A stretch of DNA of 64,000 nucleotides from Campylorhamphus procurvoides (Eukaryota > Chordata > Aves > Passeriformes > Dendrocolaptidae). The DNA lies in NCBI GenBank assembly GCA_013396655.1, contig WBMV01000298.1, positions 2,783,430 to 2,847,429 on the forward strand, read 5' to 3'. Below the pieces are notes generated by a model. That model was not told where the DNA came from. It did not search any database and saw only the letters and a list, made by a program, of their open reading frames with translations. Positions 35,101 to 46,026 of the stretch are shown one piece after another. Position 1 is the first letter of the stretch, and every line of letters begins with the position of its first letter. Both the position numbers and the translations under genes were made by a program.

Positions 35101-37879
35101 GATTTTGTTAGTTTATTTGTTTTATTGACTGTTTTCCCCCATCAGTTTCACTTCTGTATTAATTTATTTCAGGAAAAAGAAACTCAAGACAAACGATGGA
35201 AAGAGCAAACAGATCTCCTAAGACAAGACCAAGACTGGGAAAGGGAAGAGAAACAGAAACATTTTCAGGAAATGCAGGCTTTAGAGGAGAGAGTTCCAAA
35301 ACTTCATGACGGTAAGGAAACAGGCAGCTGAAGGCTGAAAAATGCACCATAGAATACTAATCAAGTGAGGCTGCTGGTTTCTGGTGAGAAGAGCAAAATG
35401 ATTTTGCAGAGATCACTACAGTGGAAAATTATTTTCAGTTATATTATGCAAAGAAGAATCAGAAAGAAGTACAGGCTGTAGAATAATCTGTGCCCTCTCC
35501 TCAGCTCTGATTAAGCATGCAGCAGCAAAAAAAGCTGTGAACAAAAAGGTATTGGAGTCCGAGAGATTTTGCTTTACAAAACAAGAATGACATAGCAGGT
35601 AAATGCTGATGTTATCTCTGACTTCCTAAATGTTATTGAGGTAGGCAGTAGATTTTTACCATTGTAGATAAAATCCTCTTTCTTTAATATAGCCTGTTTT
35701 TCAGTACACTACTTCACTTACATAATTTGAAATTGTAGTTTCTCTTTTCAGTTCTGGTTATCTGAATCATTTGGTGTGGCTATTTGAGAAATGTCAGTTT
35801 CTATCATTATATTTTAATACTGCCTTTTTATTCATTTGGTTTTTAGACCATCTTAATGACTTACATTCATAAGTCACTCTCAAGTATTTTAGATGGACTG
35901 CACCCTGTAATGTTAAAGAACTCTTTCAGTGATTGTAATTAATGAACAATAGCACTTATTCTGTATGACAAGAATTCTAAAAATCTGTAGCTGCTTTCAG
36001 AGGTGAAGTCTGTGAAGAATCTTCTACCACAACTTACATAAGCCAAGATTCTGTTCTGTTCTATCTGTGAATAAGATCCTTTAACCACTTTACCCATCAT
36101 ACAGTATAAGCTGGTATTTTCCTCACCTTACAGACAGAAAGGTAGCTCCTTACTTAATTTGATAGAAGATCTACTACTGAAAAAATATTTCTATTAAATA
36201 TGCTAACTGAACTGTTGCAGTTATTTATGAAAGCTAGAGTTGAATTACAGTGGATAACATGGAACTTTGTGGAAACAAAAGTCAGAAATGTGAGTAAAGT
36301 GTTCAGAGGGGAATGCCAGTATGTTGGAGGGGCCAAGCAGGCATATTTAACTTTTGGCCAAATTCACATCTGTTGTCTGGAGAGAAAAATATTTTGAAGA
36401 GAGAAATATTTGGGAAGCCACCTCATTCTTCTACACATAAGCATTTACAGGTTCTGTCTAAAAGTTTTTTCCTGTTTTGTACCTTTAGTGTCCCTTTATA
36501 ACTGTGCACAGTCATTCTCATGGAGGCCATGCCATGATGCACAGAACACTCATGTAAAAGTGTTTTCTGTATTCAGCAGATGCAGTGTATTTTAAATCAT
36601 TCACTACTTGAAACAGGTGATGGCTCCTATGACTTTGAGACCTGGGAGCTTCACAGGTGTAGCTCCCCTTATGGGAAGAAACCCCCAACATGTATCCCAG
36701 GACTGTCCTATTGTCAGTGGTGATGACAAAAAAAAAATACTCTTCAAGTCAGATCTATTAAAATCAGTAATGTTGTATTCTTTTGCATTCAAACCTAGGA
36801 AGTGGGAAGGCAGTTGGCAGAAATTAAATCGCTCTGAAAATTCTAAAATGTGGTTAATACCCTAATGCCTTTGGAAGATGACAGTAAGGTTTCATATCTT
36901 AGCAGAGAACCAGGAGTAGATTCATAATTTTTGAGGAATTTATTTACTCTAGGAAAAGCACATTATGCATAGAAGAGCATGATAAAAACTCAATGGCTTT
37001 TGTTTGAATTATGTTCAAAATATTTTAAGGGCATTTTAAAATTAAAACATTTTAAATACCATTTAAACATTTTTCACAGAGTGGGAAAGGAAAGAATATG
37101 ACAAAATGAAAAAAGAAAGCAACTTTTTGCTGGATAAAGAAGAGAAAATAAAGATGGAGACAGAAATCCACAAACCTGAAGCAGAGAGGGAAATCACTGA
37201 AATGTTGGAAGAGCGGCGAAAAAAGGAGTTCCTTCTTGCTAAAATGCAAGAAATTGATAAAGAAATTCAAAATGCAGCGTACATGAAACCAAATTCCCAA
37301 GCACCACTCATAAATGCAACAAGAAAATCTGATTCTCTGGAGAAAAAAGAAAAAACTAATCCATTCTTTGAGATTCCCAGGAAGGTTACTAATGGATTTC
37401 CTGTAAAGGACAGCCAGGATGATGCCACAAGAGCACAAGGGCAGAAGCAACGAAATCTAAGGACTGTAGATTTAAGTAGTGAGTTAACATTTGGTGGTTA
37501 TGTACCTTCCTTTGGGAAAGGATCAGGCAGACCAAGTTGGCTTACTCAAAAAAGTGACAAATTAGAAGAAAATGTTATGGAACATGCAGATTTCAATAGT
37601 AGGAAAGAAAAGAAGTCTAATTTAATGGAACAACTCTTTGGAAGCAGTGCCAGTACCATTGTTCTTTCTAAAAATAACAATACACCACCTTTTGACATAG
37701 ATTGGGACTCTAGTAATACTCCTTTTTTTGACAAAAACAGTAAAGTCAAAGAAGACAGTGAGCTCTTTGGTGAAGGAAGAAACCTAAACAGACATCGTTT
37801 GCAATACACTACAAACAAGCCAGGAGCTATGACCCTTGGCTCTTTAGAAGATGAAATAGAGGAAGTAGTCTTACAGTAA
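25997..37879 (+). CDS. LCA5: Lebercilin (LCA5), complete, seven coding exons
   Basis: Lebercilin is a ciliary protein of the basal body and axoneme. In photoreceptors it sits at the connecting cilium and takes part in intraflagellar transport; loss in humans causes Leber congenital amaurosis type 5. The exons join to 2,049 coding bases, 682 residues plus stop, close to the human length of about 697. The N-terminus starts [15 protein letters not shown], like the mammalian MGERAGSP start. A conserved [10 protein letters not shown] block lies at about residues 85-94. A long coiled coil rich in E, K, R and L spans about 105-305 and corresponds to the lebercilin family domain. A second charged helical part spans about 371-475. 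C-terminal conserved blocks are FGGYVPSF (554-561), [14 protein letters not shown] (591-604) and a terminal DEIEEVVLQ. Intron phases are 1, 0, 0, 1, 0, 1 and all junctions are GT-AG. No frameshift or internal stop is present. The match to mammalian lebercilin is from memory, not from a search. Confidence 0.96.
26196..28671 (+). other. LCA5: LCA5 intron 2
   Basis: GTAGGT donor; the acceptor is a pyrimidine-rich tract ending CCTTAG. No embedded gene or classified repeat is recognised; a short TATATATATATATG run lies near 28515. Confidence 0.85.
28672..29201 (+). CDS. LCA5: LCA5 coding exon 3, residues 67-243
   Basis: The largest internal exon at 530 bases. It carries the conserved GFRSQSL block and most of the coiled coil, including [38 protein letters not shown] and [18 protein letters not shown]. 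The end is AAG|GTGAGA, phase 0. The frame stays open upstream of the acceptor to 28626, but that part is pyrimidine-rich intron without conservation. Confidence 0.96.
29202..30651 (+). other. LCA5: LCA5 intron 3
   Basis: GTGAGA donor. The acceptor reads GTATTTTGTTTTAATTGAAG, with G-A-A-G rather than CAG or TAG and a broken pyrimidine tract, so it is weaker than the others. No embedded feature is recognised. Confidence 0.85.
30652..30789 (+). CDS. LCA5: LCA5 coding exon 4, residues 244-289
   Basis: 138 bases, phase 0 at both ends, donor AAG|GTAAAA. It encodes [20 protein letters not shown] and continues through [17 protein letters not shown], the end part of the main coiled coil. It matches the mammalian 'KNLELSTNSFQRQL' region. 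Because its length is a multiple of three, skipping it would keep the frame. Confidence 0.93.
30790..32008 (+). other. LCA5: LCA5 intron 4
   Basis: GTAAAA donor, TTCACAG acceptor. A G-run (GGGGGGG) lies near 31332. No embedded gene is recognised. Confidence 0.85.
32009..32105 (+). CDS. LCA5: LCA5 coding exon 5, residues 290-321
   Basis: 97 bases, ending AGAG|GTAACT with one base carried over (phase 1). It encodes [16 protein letters not shown] and onward to VVQKKR, matching the conserved 'KERELDIKNIYSNR' segment that closes the lebercilin coiled coil. Confidence 0.92.
32106..33250 (+). other. LCA5: LCA5 intron 5
   Basis: GTAACT donor, TTTTCTACAG acceptor. Runs of T and A near 33050-33080. 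No embedded gene is recognised. Confidence 0.85.
33251..33396 (+). CDS. LCA5: LCA5 coding exon 6, residues 322-370
   Basis: 146 bases. It begins with CC completing alanine 322 and ends AAAATA|GTGAGT in phase 0. It contains [20 protein letters not shown], which matches the short conserved TKGVQT motif of mammalian lebercilin; the rest is poorly conserved and probably unstructured. Confidence 0.9.
33397..35172 (+). other. LCA5: LCA5 intron 6
   Basis: GTGAGT donor, TTATTTCAG acceptor. T-rich DNA without a recognisable embedded gene or repeat. Confidence 0.85.
35173..35311 (+). CDS. LCA5: LCA5 coding exon 7, residues 371-416
   Basis: 139 bases, ending CATGACG|GTAAGG in phase 1. It encodes a highly charged helical segment, [20 protein letters not shown], followed by [20 protein letters not shown]. 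This is the start of the second charged region, where bird and mammal differ more than in the main coiled coil. Confidence 0.88.
35312..37079 (+). other. LCA5: LCA5 intron 7
   Basis: GTAAGG donor, TTTTTCACAG acceptor. Short chance frames on both strands only; no embedded gene is recognised. Confidence 0.85.
37080..37879 (+). CDS. LCA5: LCA5 last coding exon, residues 417-682
   Basis: AG completes glutamate 417, and the exon runs to TAA at 37877-37879. It opens with an E/K-rich helix containing [20 protein letters not shown], which parallels 'LKREMLLAKLNEIDREL' in mammals. A long polar linker follows. The C-terminal blocks come next: YVPSF at 557-561, [14 protein letters not shown] at 591-604, NRHRL near the end and the acidic DEIEEVVLQ terminus. 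Those blocks make the identification as lebercilin, rather than another coiled-coil protein, very firm. Confidence 0.95.
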
Positions 37880-38478
37880 TCATATTTTTATGTGTTTCAT
37901 ATGTAAATACTGAAAAACTATTTTATGTTATATTTATTAGATACAGATTTGAAAGATTTCAGATATATTGTGAAGCCTTATGAAGGAATAATTTACATAA
38001 AATGGGTATATGTATAGAGGAGAGAAGCAGTGCTTGGTTTTGGGCTTTTTACCTGTAGGCTGCTCACAGTACACTGCTTTTCATTTGCTGTATTTCTTTT
38101 AGGCCTCAGATATTTTCTTTCTCATGCATTTGGAGAGCCTCTTAACTGTGCCAGAAGGCATATGTAGTATCAGTCATGAAATGGATAGAAGAGACGTTGC
38201 TAGCACAAATTCTCTTAGAAGGCGAATATTTTACTCTGCTGTCATGTTATCTCAGAAGAACATCAACAGAAGCACAATTAACTCAGGAACAGCCAATCTT
38301 TTGTGTAGTTTTCTATGGACCTTACTACCAAATGTGTCTAACTCTTCTCATTTATATGGATTGTATTTGTTACACAATGCCAATTTTTGTAATTTCTGAA
38401 TTTTCTATGTAAAATTCCAATCATTACTATATAATTTTTTAACAAAATGGTTTTATTAAATGAGTAAAATTTTTGTGT
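37880..38478 (+). other. LCA5: LCA5 3' untranslated region (inferred extent)
   Basis: AT-rich sequence from the stop codon to the first convincing poly(A) signal. Alternative, longer 3' ends are possible; another AATAAA occurs near 39568. Confidence 0.55.
38455..38460 (+). terminator. LCA5: Probable LCA5 poly(A) signal ATTAAA
   Basis: ATTAAA, the commonest variant hexamer, is followed within 12-20 bases by a U/GU-rich element (TTTTTGTGTGTAG). Cleavage would fall at about 38470-38480. Confidence 0.5.
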
Positions 38479-41400
38479 GTAGATCCTTTTTAGCACAAAG
38501 TTCTGACTTTTTATATTGTTTATTGATATTGCAGGGAGAGCTGGTAGCAACATTGCTAGTGTTGTTATTAACTGGGTGGTGCCATGTACACAAATTAAAC
38601 AGGTAGACAGTGAAGCATTTAGCAGAAACAGTCCAGAAAATAAGCTGAAGGTCATTGCTTAAGATGAAGGTCATTCCTTACTAGAACAACAGATTTTTGA
38701 AATGCCTCTCTGATATGCTCCCTTATGAGCCTTATTCAAAGTGTACTAAAATGCAGAAAAGAATTCTCATGATTTCAAGATGCTCTGAGTTAAGATTTCT
38801 CTGAACACAATGGTTCTTCTGAAAAGAAAGGCTGGTGTCTGCATCATGCAGTCACTTTGTTTGCTCCCCCATTCACAGAGAAAATTAGTCACAGAGCCAG
38901 GCCCAGTGTGTGGGACTGTTCTCACTGCTCAGCAGTGAAGAGCAACTCATGTTCACCTGCTTGCTTACAGTCCCAGTTACATCCATTGTAATATTACAGA
39001 TTTTATCAGGTTTTTTTTGCTTGCAGGTGGTCAGAATATCAGGACAATTCTGACCAGCAACAGTGAAGTTAACTATCTGTGTTACTCTCCTGCAATGACT
39101 TCTTTGGGGAGAATACTGTGGTATGAGAGGTAGGAGAAGTCTGTGGGTAGACACTGTGGGTGTTTGTGAGTGGGTGGTTATTTGTCTTAACTTCTTGTCC
39201 TACTTGTGGGTGATTGCTGCCCTTCTAGAAGAGGGCACTTTGCTCCTGAAGATACTGTTGGGGTGGGGTTTTTGTTTTGCTTTCCTGTAGTTGAGGATTC
39301 TAAGGCATAAAACAGTGTAGCTGCTGCAGTTATTAAGGATCATGTAGTGTATGGAGGAGAGGGTTGGTTTTTGTTTCTTTGCAAGCCTGCTCATTAACAT
39401 CTGGCAAATTCTAACTATCCTGCTGAACCGATGTGCCCTGCTGATTCAATTACAAATGTATAGTTTCTAAGCTGTTTTATATTATCAGCCCCTTCTTGAG
39501 TTCACAAATGCTCACATCCTGTTACCAGACACTTCCTGAAGTAAATTGTGCGGTGACTCGCACAAAAAATAAATGGTGTATCTGCATTAGGAAGGTAAAA
39601 AGAAATTGATCTGGTGGGAACAGTATCACAGCTATAATTTTCCATTTCCGCTTGTTACTGTCCACCTCTACAGCTTGTTCTCTTTTCTTGTGGCACTTTC
39701 TATACAAATATCATTACAGTTAAAACATATAAAGGCAGCACTTTGAGATGTAGTCTTCTAATTGTGGGAGGAAACCATTGGGTCTTTCTAACGTCTGTAA
39801 GCAGCATTTCTGCTATTGAGTAACAGTTTTCTGTTCACTGGAAGAAACTTTTGCAAAGGTCTTAAAAGGGTCTATAGACCTTATAACTGGGCACACTGAT
39901 CCCCTGCAGTCCTCTGAACCTCTGGTCCCAGGTACTGTAGCTGAGTAGTCTGCATGTTGCTTTTAGTGATGGCAGTGTTTAATGGCAGTGGATGGACGGC
40001 AAAAGAAAAAGTAAAATCCAACTTTTGCAGTAAAAAGTAGGTCACAAAAGCTTTGATGATGATTTGTGTATGATTTGGTATGTATGTCCAGTTGTAGGTT
40101 CTGTTTGATGTTTAGATCATATAGCTGTTACATCTGTTGTGTTTGGCTTTCCTTCTGAACCACCAAAGACGATGGAAGAAATTCCTCCATTCCAACAAGA
40201 AAGGATCATTAAATTTTGATTAACAGTTTTAGTGGGATACTCAGGGGGATTACTACTGCTCCAGGAAAACTGGTCTTCCAGTTCTGATCCCCAGGAGAGT
40301 GGTCATCAAAGAGAAGCATCTGAGGAGTATCTGCCGAGGGTGGTCAAATGTCAGGGCTCACCTGACAGAGAAAACAGGAAGTTTTAAGAATAAAGGCTTT
40401 TCTTTTTGAGTGAGGAGTTGAACTGTGGAGTGTGGGGAGAGTGTGGTAGATCTTCTGTAGTCCAGAAGAAATGTGAACTGTCAGAGGGGAACTGGGGATG
40501 CCTTTCACAGTGCTGAACTGAAGCCTGGAGAACACTACAGTGGTAAGAAAACTGAGCCAGGAAATGCTTAAACATACCGAATATTTTTCTCAGGGCTATG
40601 GTATCTTTTGGCTAGCTAAAGAGTAAAACAAAAAACAAGTGATTTTCCAGAACCCTTGTAAATCCTATGTCTGTAATTTTGCTTCACCTATTGCATCCAT
40701 GCCTAAAAAGTGAGTTGCGAATCTATAATGCTTCCAAAATGGGGACACTTGCACAGGATGAGCTTAGGCTACTTGGTGGCCTCAGGTTCATTGCTGGTCC
40801 TGAGACAGAAGGTCTAATCCAGCCTGCCCTAAGTCTAGGTGCACTGCCAGGAGATGTGAAAGGATATCTAATCTGGCATGTTAGGAGTATGAATTTGCTC
40901 ATGGAAGCATATTGGGACAAGTGGCTACAAGAGCATCAGCAGAGCTTTTGTTGATAACTTGTGCTCTGGAGGTAAGCTTTTGCTATTCCAGAAAATAGTA
41001 ATAAATTCTGCATAGTGCTCGGAAGCAGAGACCAGCAAAAATCAACCTGGCAGAAGCGAGTGCCTTCAGGAGAATCACGCTGCCAGTCGCAGGAAGGGAG
41101 GTTTTGTTCCCAGTGTTGCATGGCTTTGCTAAGCCTGACCTACCCTTGTTCCAAGATGACAACTATAAGAGATGCCCCGGGTGACATTGCTCATTTATAA
41201 AATTCCCTTTTGTTGGATCAAATTTAACGTGGTCTCCTGTTTCAAATTATCTCTTTGATTAGCTGTAAAGTTTTGATGTCTGCAGGAGGAGAACAATTGC
41301 ATCAGTGTGCACTGTCAGCCAGGACTTGTGGCTGCTGGGGAGTTGCTAGGATACCTCTCTAAAAGGTACGATTCACTTGATTAACTACCAACCCAGTTTG

Positions 41401-41749
41401 CATGTGAAATATTTTTCCTATCTTTGTTTTGTGCTGGCATCAACTGTGCATCAGATGTGCATGTGTGTTTAGAGCAAGCTACAGGCTAATAGTCATGTGT
41501 GCCCTTTGCCTCCTTTTGATAAGCAGTGAAGCCCTCTGTGCTTCCTAGCAAAGAATCCAGAGCCATTACAGTAGCAATTCCAGTAATCTGTAAAATGAGC
41601 ATTGCTTCCAGAGGGGAACATCAACCGCAGAGAACCAAGGGAAGATTTGACTTTGGATAGGCAATTCTGGCATTATAGCTAATGCTTAACTTTGTATCTG
41701 TGAAGATGCAAAGGAATTTTCATCTCCTATGTATTATTTTCTTTCCTCC
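38479..41749. other. Intergenic DNA downstream of LCA5
   Basis: No exon is recognised. A 16-bp near-perfect direct repeat (TGAAGGTCATTSCTTA at 38646 and 38665, period 19) is the only local structure seen. Open frames of up to about 95 codons (for example 40667-40954) have no recognisable domain. Confidence 0.5.
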
Positions 41750-41815
41750 TCTGAGCAGGGGGTTGGACTAGATGGATCACCAAGGTCCCAACCAAAGCTA
41801 TTCTATGATTCTGTC
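41750..41815 (+). mobile_element. Short CR1-type 3' tail, sense
   Basis: GGGGGTTGGACTAGATGGAT, then CACCAAGGTCCCAACCAAAG, then ATTCTATGATTCTGTCA. This is the standard CR1 3' end with two tail octamers, strongly 5'-truncated. Confidence 0.85.
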
Positions 41816-44466
41816 ATCCTTGACACATTCCACTGGTATTAATGCTCCCTTCCAGTGGAAATCCTTCCAACAAAGCTCCTTCATTCTACTTGCACGAAGT
41901 TGCCTCTGACACCTCCTGTGTGCCCATCTGTTCTTGAATATAACAACATTGTATTCAGGATGTATTTCTGACTCAACTCTCTCCACAACAGCTGCTTCCT
42001 GCATGCTTATCTTTCCCATACCCTGTTTTGCCCTCCATCTTTCTGTGGCCTGACACATTGTTTTCAAACTTTGCCTTCAGGATATCTTGCCATAATTTTT
42101 GTGAATCCTCCTTTGTTCCACAACCCTCTTTCCCCACTTTCCCTCAAATTTTCATAAACTTCTCTTGCTACTGCCATGTCTTTCTTCCTTATGGGTCATC
42201 ATTCCTTCATTCTGTCTGAACAGACATATTTTTCATCCCCTAGGCATCACAGTTATCTTCTAAGTTCCCTTTATCTCCTCTCCCATGGTTTCTTAGTCTG
42301 GAGCTACCTACCAGCTGTGTTGTGCTGTTTTTCTTCTCACCTGTGGGAGGAAGTAATGTTGCAAGAGAGTAGGAGAGGCCTCGTCGGGAAGGGAGGTGAC
42401 CTAATTTTGAAAGTGATTTTGCTTGTGCTCACACACCCACCCATGAGCACTAAGATACAGGTACTCAAGCAGTCTGTCCCATGACCAGGTACAAAGGTAT
42501 GTGTACCCAGTTGGCCTCGATAGGGGTCCTTAGGCAATCCAGAGCCTACTTGGAAGTTTTCCTCAATTTTCTGGTCACTCTTCTGACGGGGGAGAGTGGC
42601 TGGCTTCAGAAGTGCCATCTGTGTCCTTTAGGAGCTACCCATGAATTTGTATCCATCTTATCCCACCTCTGCAAGTCATTAGGATTTCTTCACCTTCTCC
42701 AAACTGCCAAGGGCTCCAACCTGTTCTTCCCAACATCTTCCCTCAATGGCTTCTCTGTTTTAGTCTGGGTACACGCCACCCCTGCTCTTCCAAGTAACCT
42801 AAAAAGCTGCACATTCCTGTGCTAAGAACTTGGAAGACCTGCTAATCTGAGTGCCTCTGACAGCCCTTCTGCTGATCCTCCTGCTGTTCCCACATTCCAG
42901 ACCTTCCCAGTCATTTTGCCTTCATACAGTCTTCTTGTTTTCATTGCTGTTCTCTGTGCTGTGATATATTGGGAGTTGTGGGACTTGGGCTATGTGCTGC
43001 AGTGTTTTGCAGAGATTCTAACGAGCTGTTAGCTTCACAGTTTGCTGCTTAATAATTCTCATGGTAGCAAGGGTGGAAAATGCAGGTGCTGTAATTCACC
43101 AGAGATCAGTTAATTACTAGTACTCAGCATGAAGAGATCGTGTTCAGATTGGCAAAGGGCACAAGCTGAGCTCCCACACCTGACCTTCCTCTTGCTATAA
43201 AGCTAGATGGCTTTGAACTCTCAGTTGAAACAAGCACAAAACCAAGTCTTGAACTGCCTTTGTGAGCCAAGCACCCAAGTCCTGAGGAATGACCCTTATT
43301 TAACAAGCAAACCTTCGTTTCATTGGTACATGACTTTCCTTTTCTCATAGCCTATCTTGTACAGTAATAGCAACAGGACTTGGTTTTCAGAGACGTTTTT
43401 GCCTTAACATGCTCCTTAAACCTATTGGCCTCACACCACCCATGTGGAAACCCTGAGGAAATTAGAGGTACAAATGGCCTCCAAGTCACACTGGCCAGTG
43501 GTGGAAGTTAGTCTAGGAATTTCCACATTCTCCAACATTATAAGACATCATCCTCAATTTCATGTGTGTATGGGCATCCTCTATCCAAGTCTCAGTATTC
43601 TAATGAAAAAAGCATTCAATCAATATACAGTTCTGCAATGAGTACTGTGCAATCTTTTTTTATTAAAGAGAAGGATAAATCTAGGATGGAAATATTCCGA
43701 AGATTATTCTAATGTCTTCCAAACATCATATCTCTCTAAGGTTTTTTTTGTTTGTTTCCAGTGAATACACCATATATGCTGGCACATGAATGTAACTTTT
43801 GTATCCAAAGGAGGTAACTCCCAGCATGTATCCTCGTGATACCATAACTGCAATCCAGAGGGGGAAAAACTCATAGTTAAGGCATGAGCAACATTTACAG
43901 GATTCAGTAGAAATATCTAATTTTAAGCAATATTAATATTTTTGTCTTCTCCTCAGTTATAAATTGCACTCTGAAGTCTACAGTTGCTCCAAGATGTAAT
44001 TAAGTAAATCCTGATTTTAGTGAGTGGCAATCGCTAAAGCTTGGAATAATTGTCCTGACTTTCTGAACAGCAAAGCATTGCAGTGCCTCTTGAATTCAAT
44101 GCAAGATTACTCTTACTGGGAATCAGGTTCTTGTCCTGAATTAATGCATACCCATGTATAATATCTGCATGGGTCCATTGGAGATCAATAGCTCTTTTCC
44201 TGATCTGGCCAAATTATGTTCTTTGGCTGGTGCAATGAGCCAGAGCTCAACTGGAAGATTGAAACAAAGGATATGTTGCTGTTCAAGGTACTTCATATTT
44301 CTTGAGAGAGAACATGTTGACTTTTATAAGTGAATTGCAGAGTAATTGCAGGCTCCTGATGGCTAAGGTTGAGACAAAACACTGCTTACAGAGCTCTGGC
44401 TGCTCTGTGGTGCTTGCTCATTCACACGCTTCATTCCTGAGTAGCTCTTGTAACCTGCTGCCGTGT
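41816..44466. other. Intergenic DNA, no gene seen
   Basis: Pyrimidine-rich on the + strand between about 41990 and 42340, giving open but unrecognisable frames. No exon or RNA gene is identified. Confidence 0.5.
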
Positions 44467-44630
44467 GGGTTATCACAGACTCACAGAATGGGTAAGGTTG
44501 AAGGGATCACGTCTGGTCCAACCTCCCTGCTCAAGCAGGGTCATCCCAGAGTACATGGCACAGGATTACATCCAGATGGTTCTTGAATGTCTCCAGTGAG
44601 GGAGACTCCACAACTTCTCTTGGCAAGAAT
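44467..44630 (-). mobile_element. CR1-type LINE 3' fragment, antisense
   Basis: The + strand reads TCACAGACTCACAGAATGGG (octamer tail), then CTGGTCCAACCTCCCTGCTC, then AATGTCTCCAGTGAGGGAGA and CTCCACAACTTCTCT. These are the antisense CR1 landmarks in the expected order. Confidence 0.9.
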
Positions 44631-46006
44631 TATTTAGCTCAGATTAAGGCTTTACGAAATGTATCATGGCCCACTTTCGCTTGTGCGGACTGTCCCGCTA
44701 ACTCGATGTACCTTTCTTTTCTGAGCCATGAGCTGAGGCCTTGCTCCCAACATTTACATGTTTTAGGACAAGGATGCCTTCTTACTCTAGACAATAAATG
44801 CTTGGAGAAAACTGATCTTTACACAGGCTCTTTTCCAAATTCAGAAGGGATATTGGTGACTGTATTTTGTCATCTTATTGGTTGTATAAGTTCCTGCTTA
44901 GAAACAGTTCCTGGGTTATTCTGTGACTGTACGGGCGGTGGGTACCACAGCTGTCAAGCGCTCCTGTGTATCACTGAATTCCCTTTAGAGGGCACCATTG
45001 GCTTCCCTGAAGCCTACAGCTCGTCCTGTGCTTGCTATTAATGAGGCTTGTTATCCACGTCTGGGCATCTGAGGTACATTTCAATAGTTTTCGCTTTAAA
45101 TATTTTGAATACTGTAGTCTACTACACATTATCCACAGTATGCAAACCATCGACATAAAATACAGCTTGTAATAGACTTCTGAGGCCTGGGCTATGATGA
45201 TTTTCTCTGTCACCAAGCAAAATGCTGAAAGGAACATGCGCTCCAAGATGCTGAACTGTGTCTTCTGACAAAGGCTTTGAGAGAACTAGAAGGCTCAGCT
45301 TCAAACCATAGAGGCCAGCACACAAGGGAGCCTTCACTTCCACTGTGTGGTCTCAGTGATGCAGATTCTCCCATCCTATGTGACTGATGCACTGGATTCT
45401 CCTTCCCTACAGCTGCACCTGTTTTCCATCAGAAAGGATGTTTCTGCAGCCAGATGTATTGCTCCATCTTCCTCTTTCCTATTCTCAGTTTCTTTGTATG
45501 CTGTCCCCAAGGTGGGCAGGGTGTGGCTTCATGGTCTTCTTGCTTGATAAAGTGATGCCAAAAGGGTGCAGCTTTAGGAGATCAATGTGTGATGTGAATT
45601 ACTTTCTAGAATGAAGAAAGTTTCTTTTAGATTTCTTAATCTACGTTTCCACTTCTTATCTTTTAATGAAGGCTTCTTCAGATATCAGAGAAGTATAGAA
45701 AGAGCGTACTGTAGTCTCCCATCTTGAGGCAATGCACAGTTCAAGGGAAGTCCACTGTGATGTAAGCAGGATAATTGTTTAAATAAATGTCTGCTCTGCA
45801 ACAAAAAAATGAGATTAATTTTAGAATTGAACCCTCAAAAGGGTGTATATCATTTGTCCAGATAATTATTGTAATTTCATGAAGAACATCCAAGAAAATA
45901 GTCATTCAGATGCTCACCTTCTCTCTCACTCCTTGTTATTGCTTTACCCTCTTCTGTGCAATGGTATCAACATGACCCTGATAATGTGCATTTATATTTT
46001 ATACTT

Positions 46007-46026
46007 ATGCAGTTAATTAACTGCAT
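46007..46026. repeat. Perfect 20-bp palindrome
   Basis: ATGCAGTTAATTAACTGCAT is its own reverse complement. Its core GTTAATTAAC places two HNF1-type half-sites (GTTAA) back to back without the usual one-base spacer, and it also contains the homeodomain core TAATTA. The flanking bases do not extend the symmetry. Confidence 0.9.

Noticed and set aside
38646..38680. Two-copy 16-bp direct repeat (period 19)
   Set aside because: Two copies of a short motif are common by chance or slippage, and there is no link to another feature.
44983..44998. Second CTCF-like match (CCTTTAGAGGGCAC)
   Set aside because: Only the right half fits the consensus and three of the five left-hand positions agree; too weak beside the better site at 54940.
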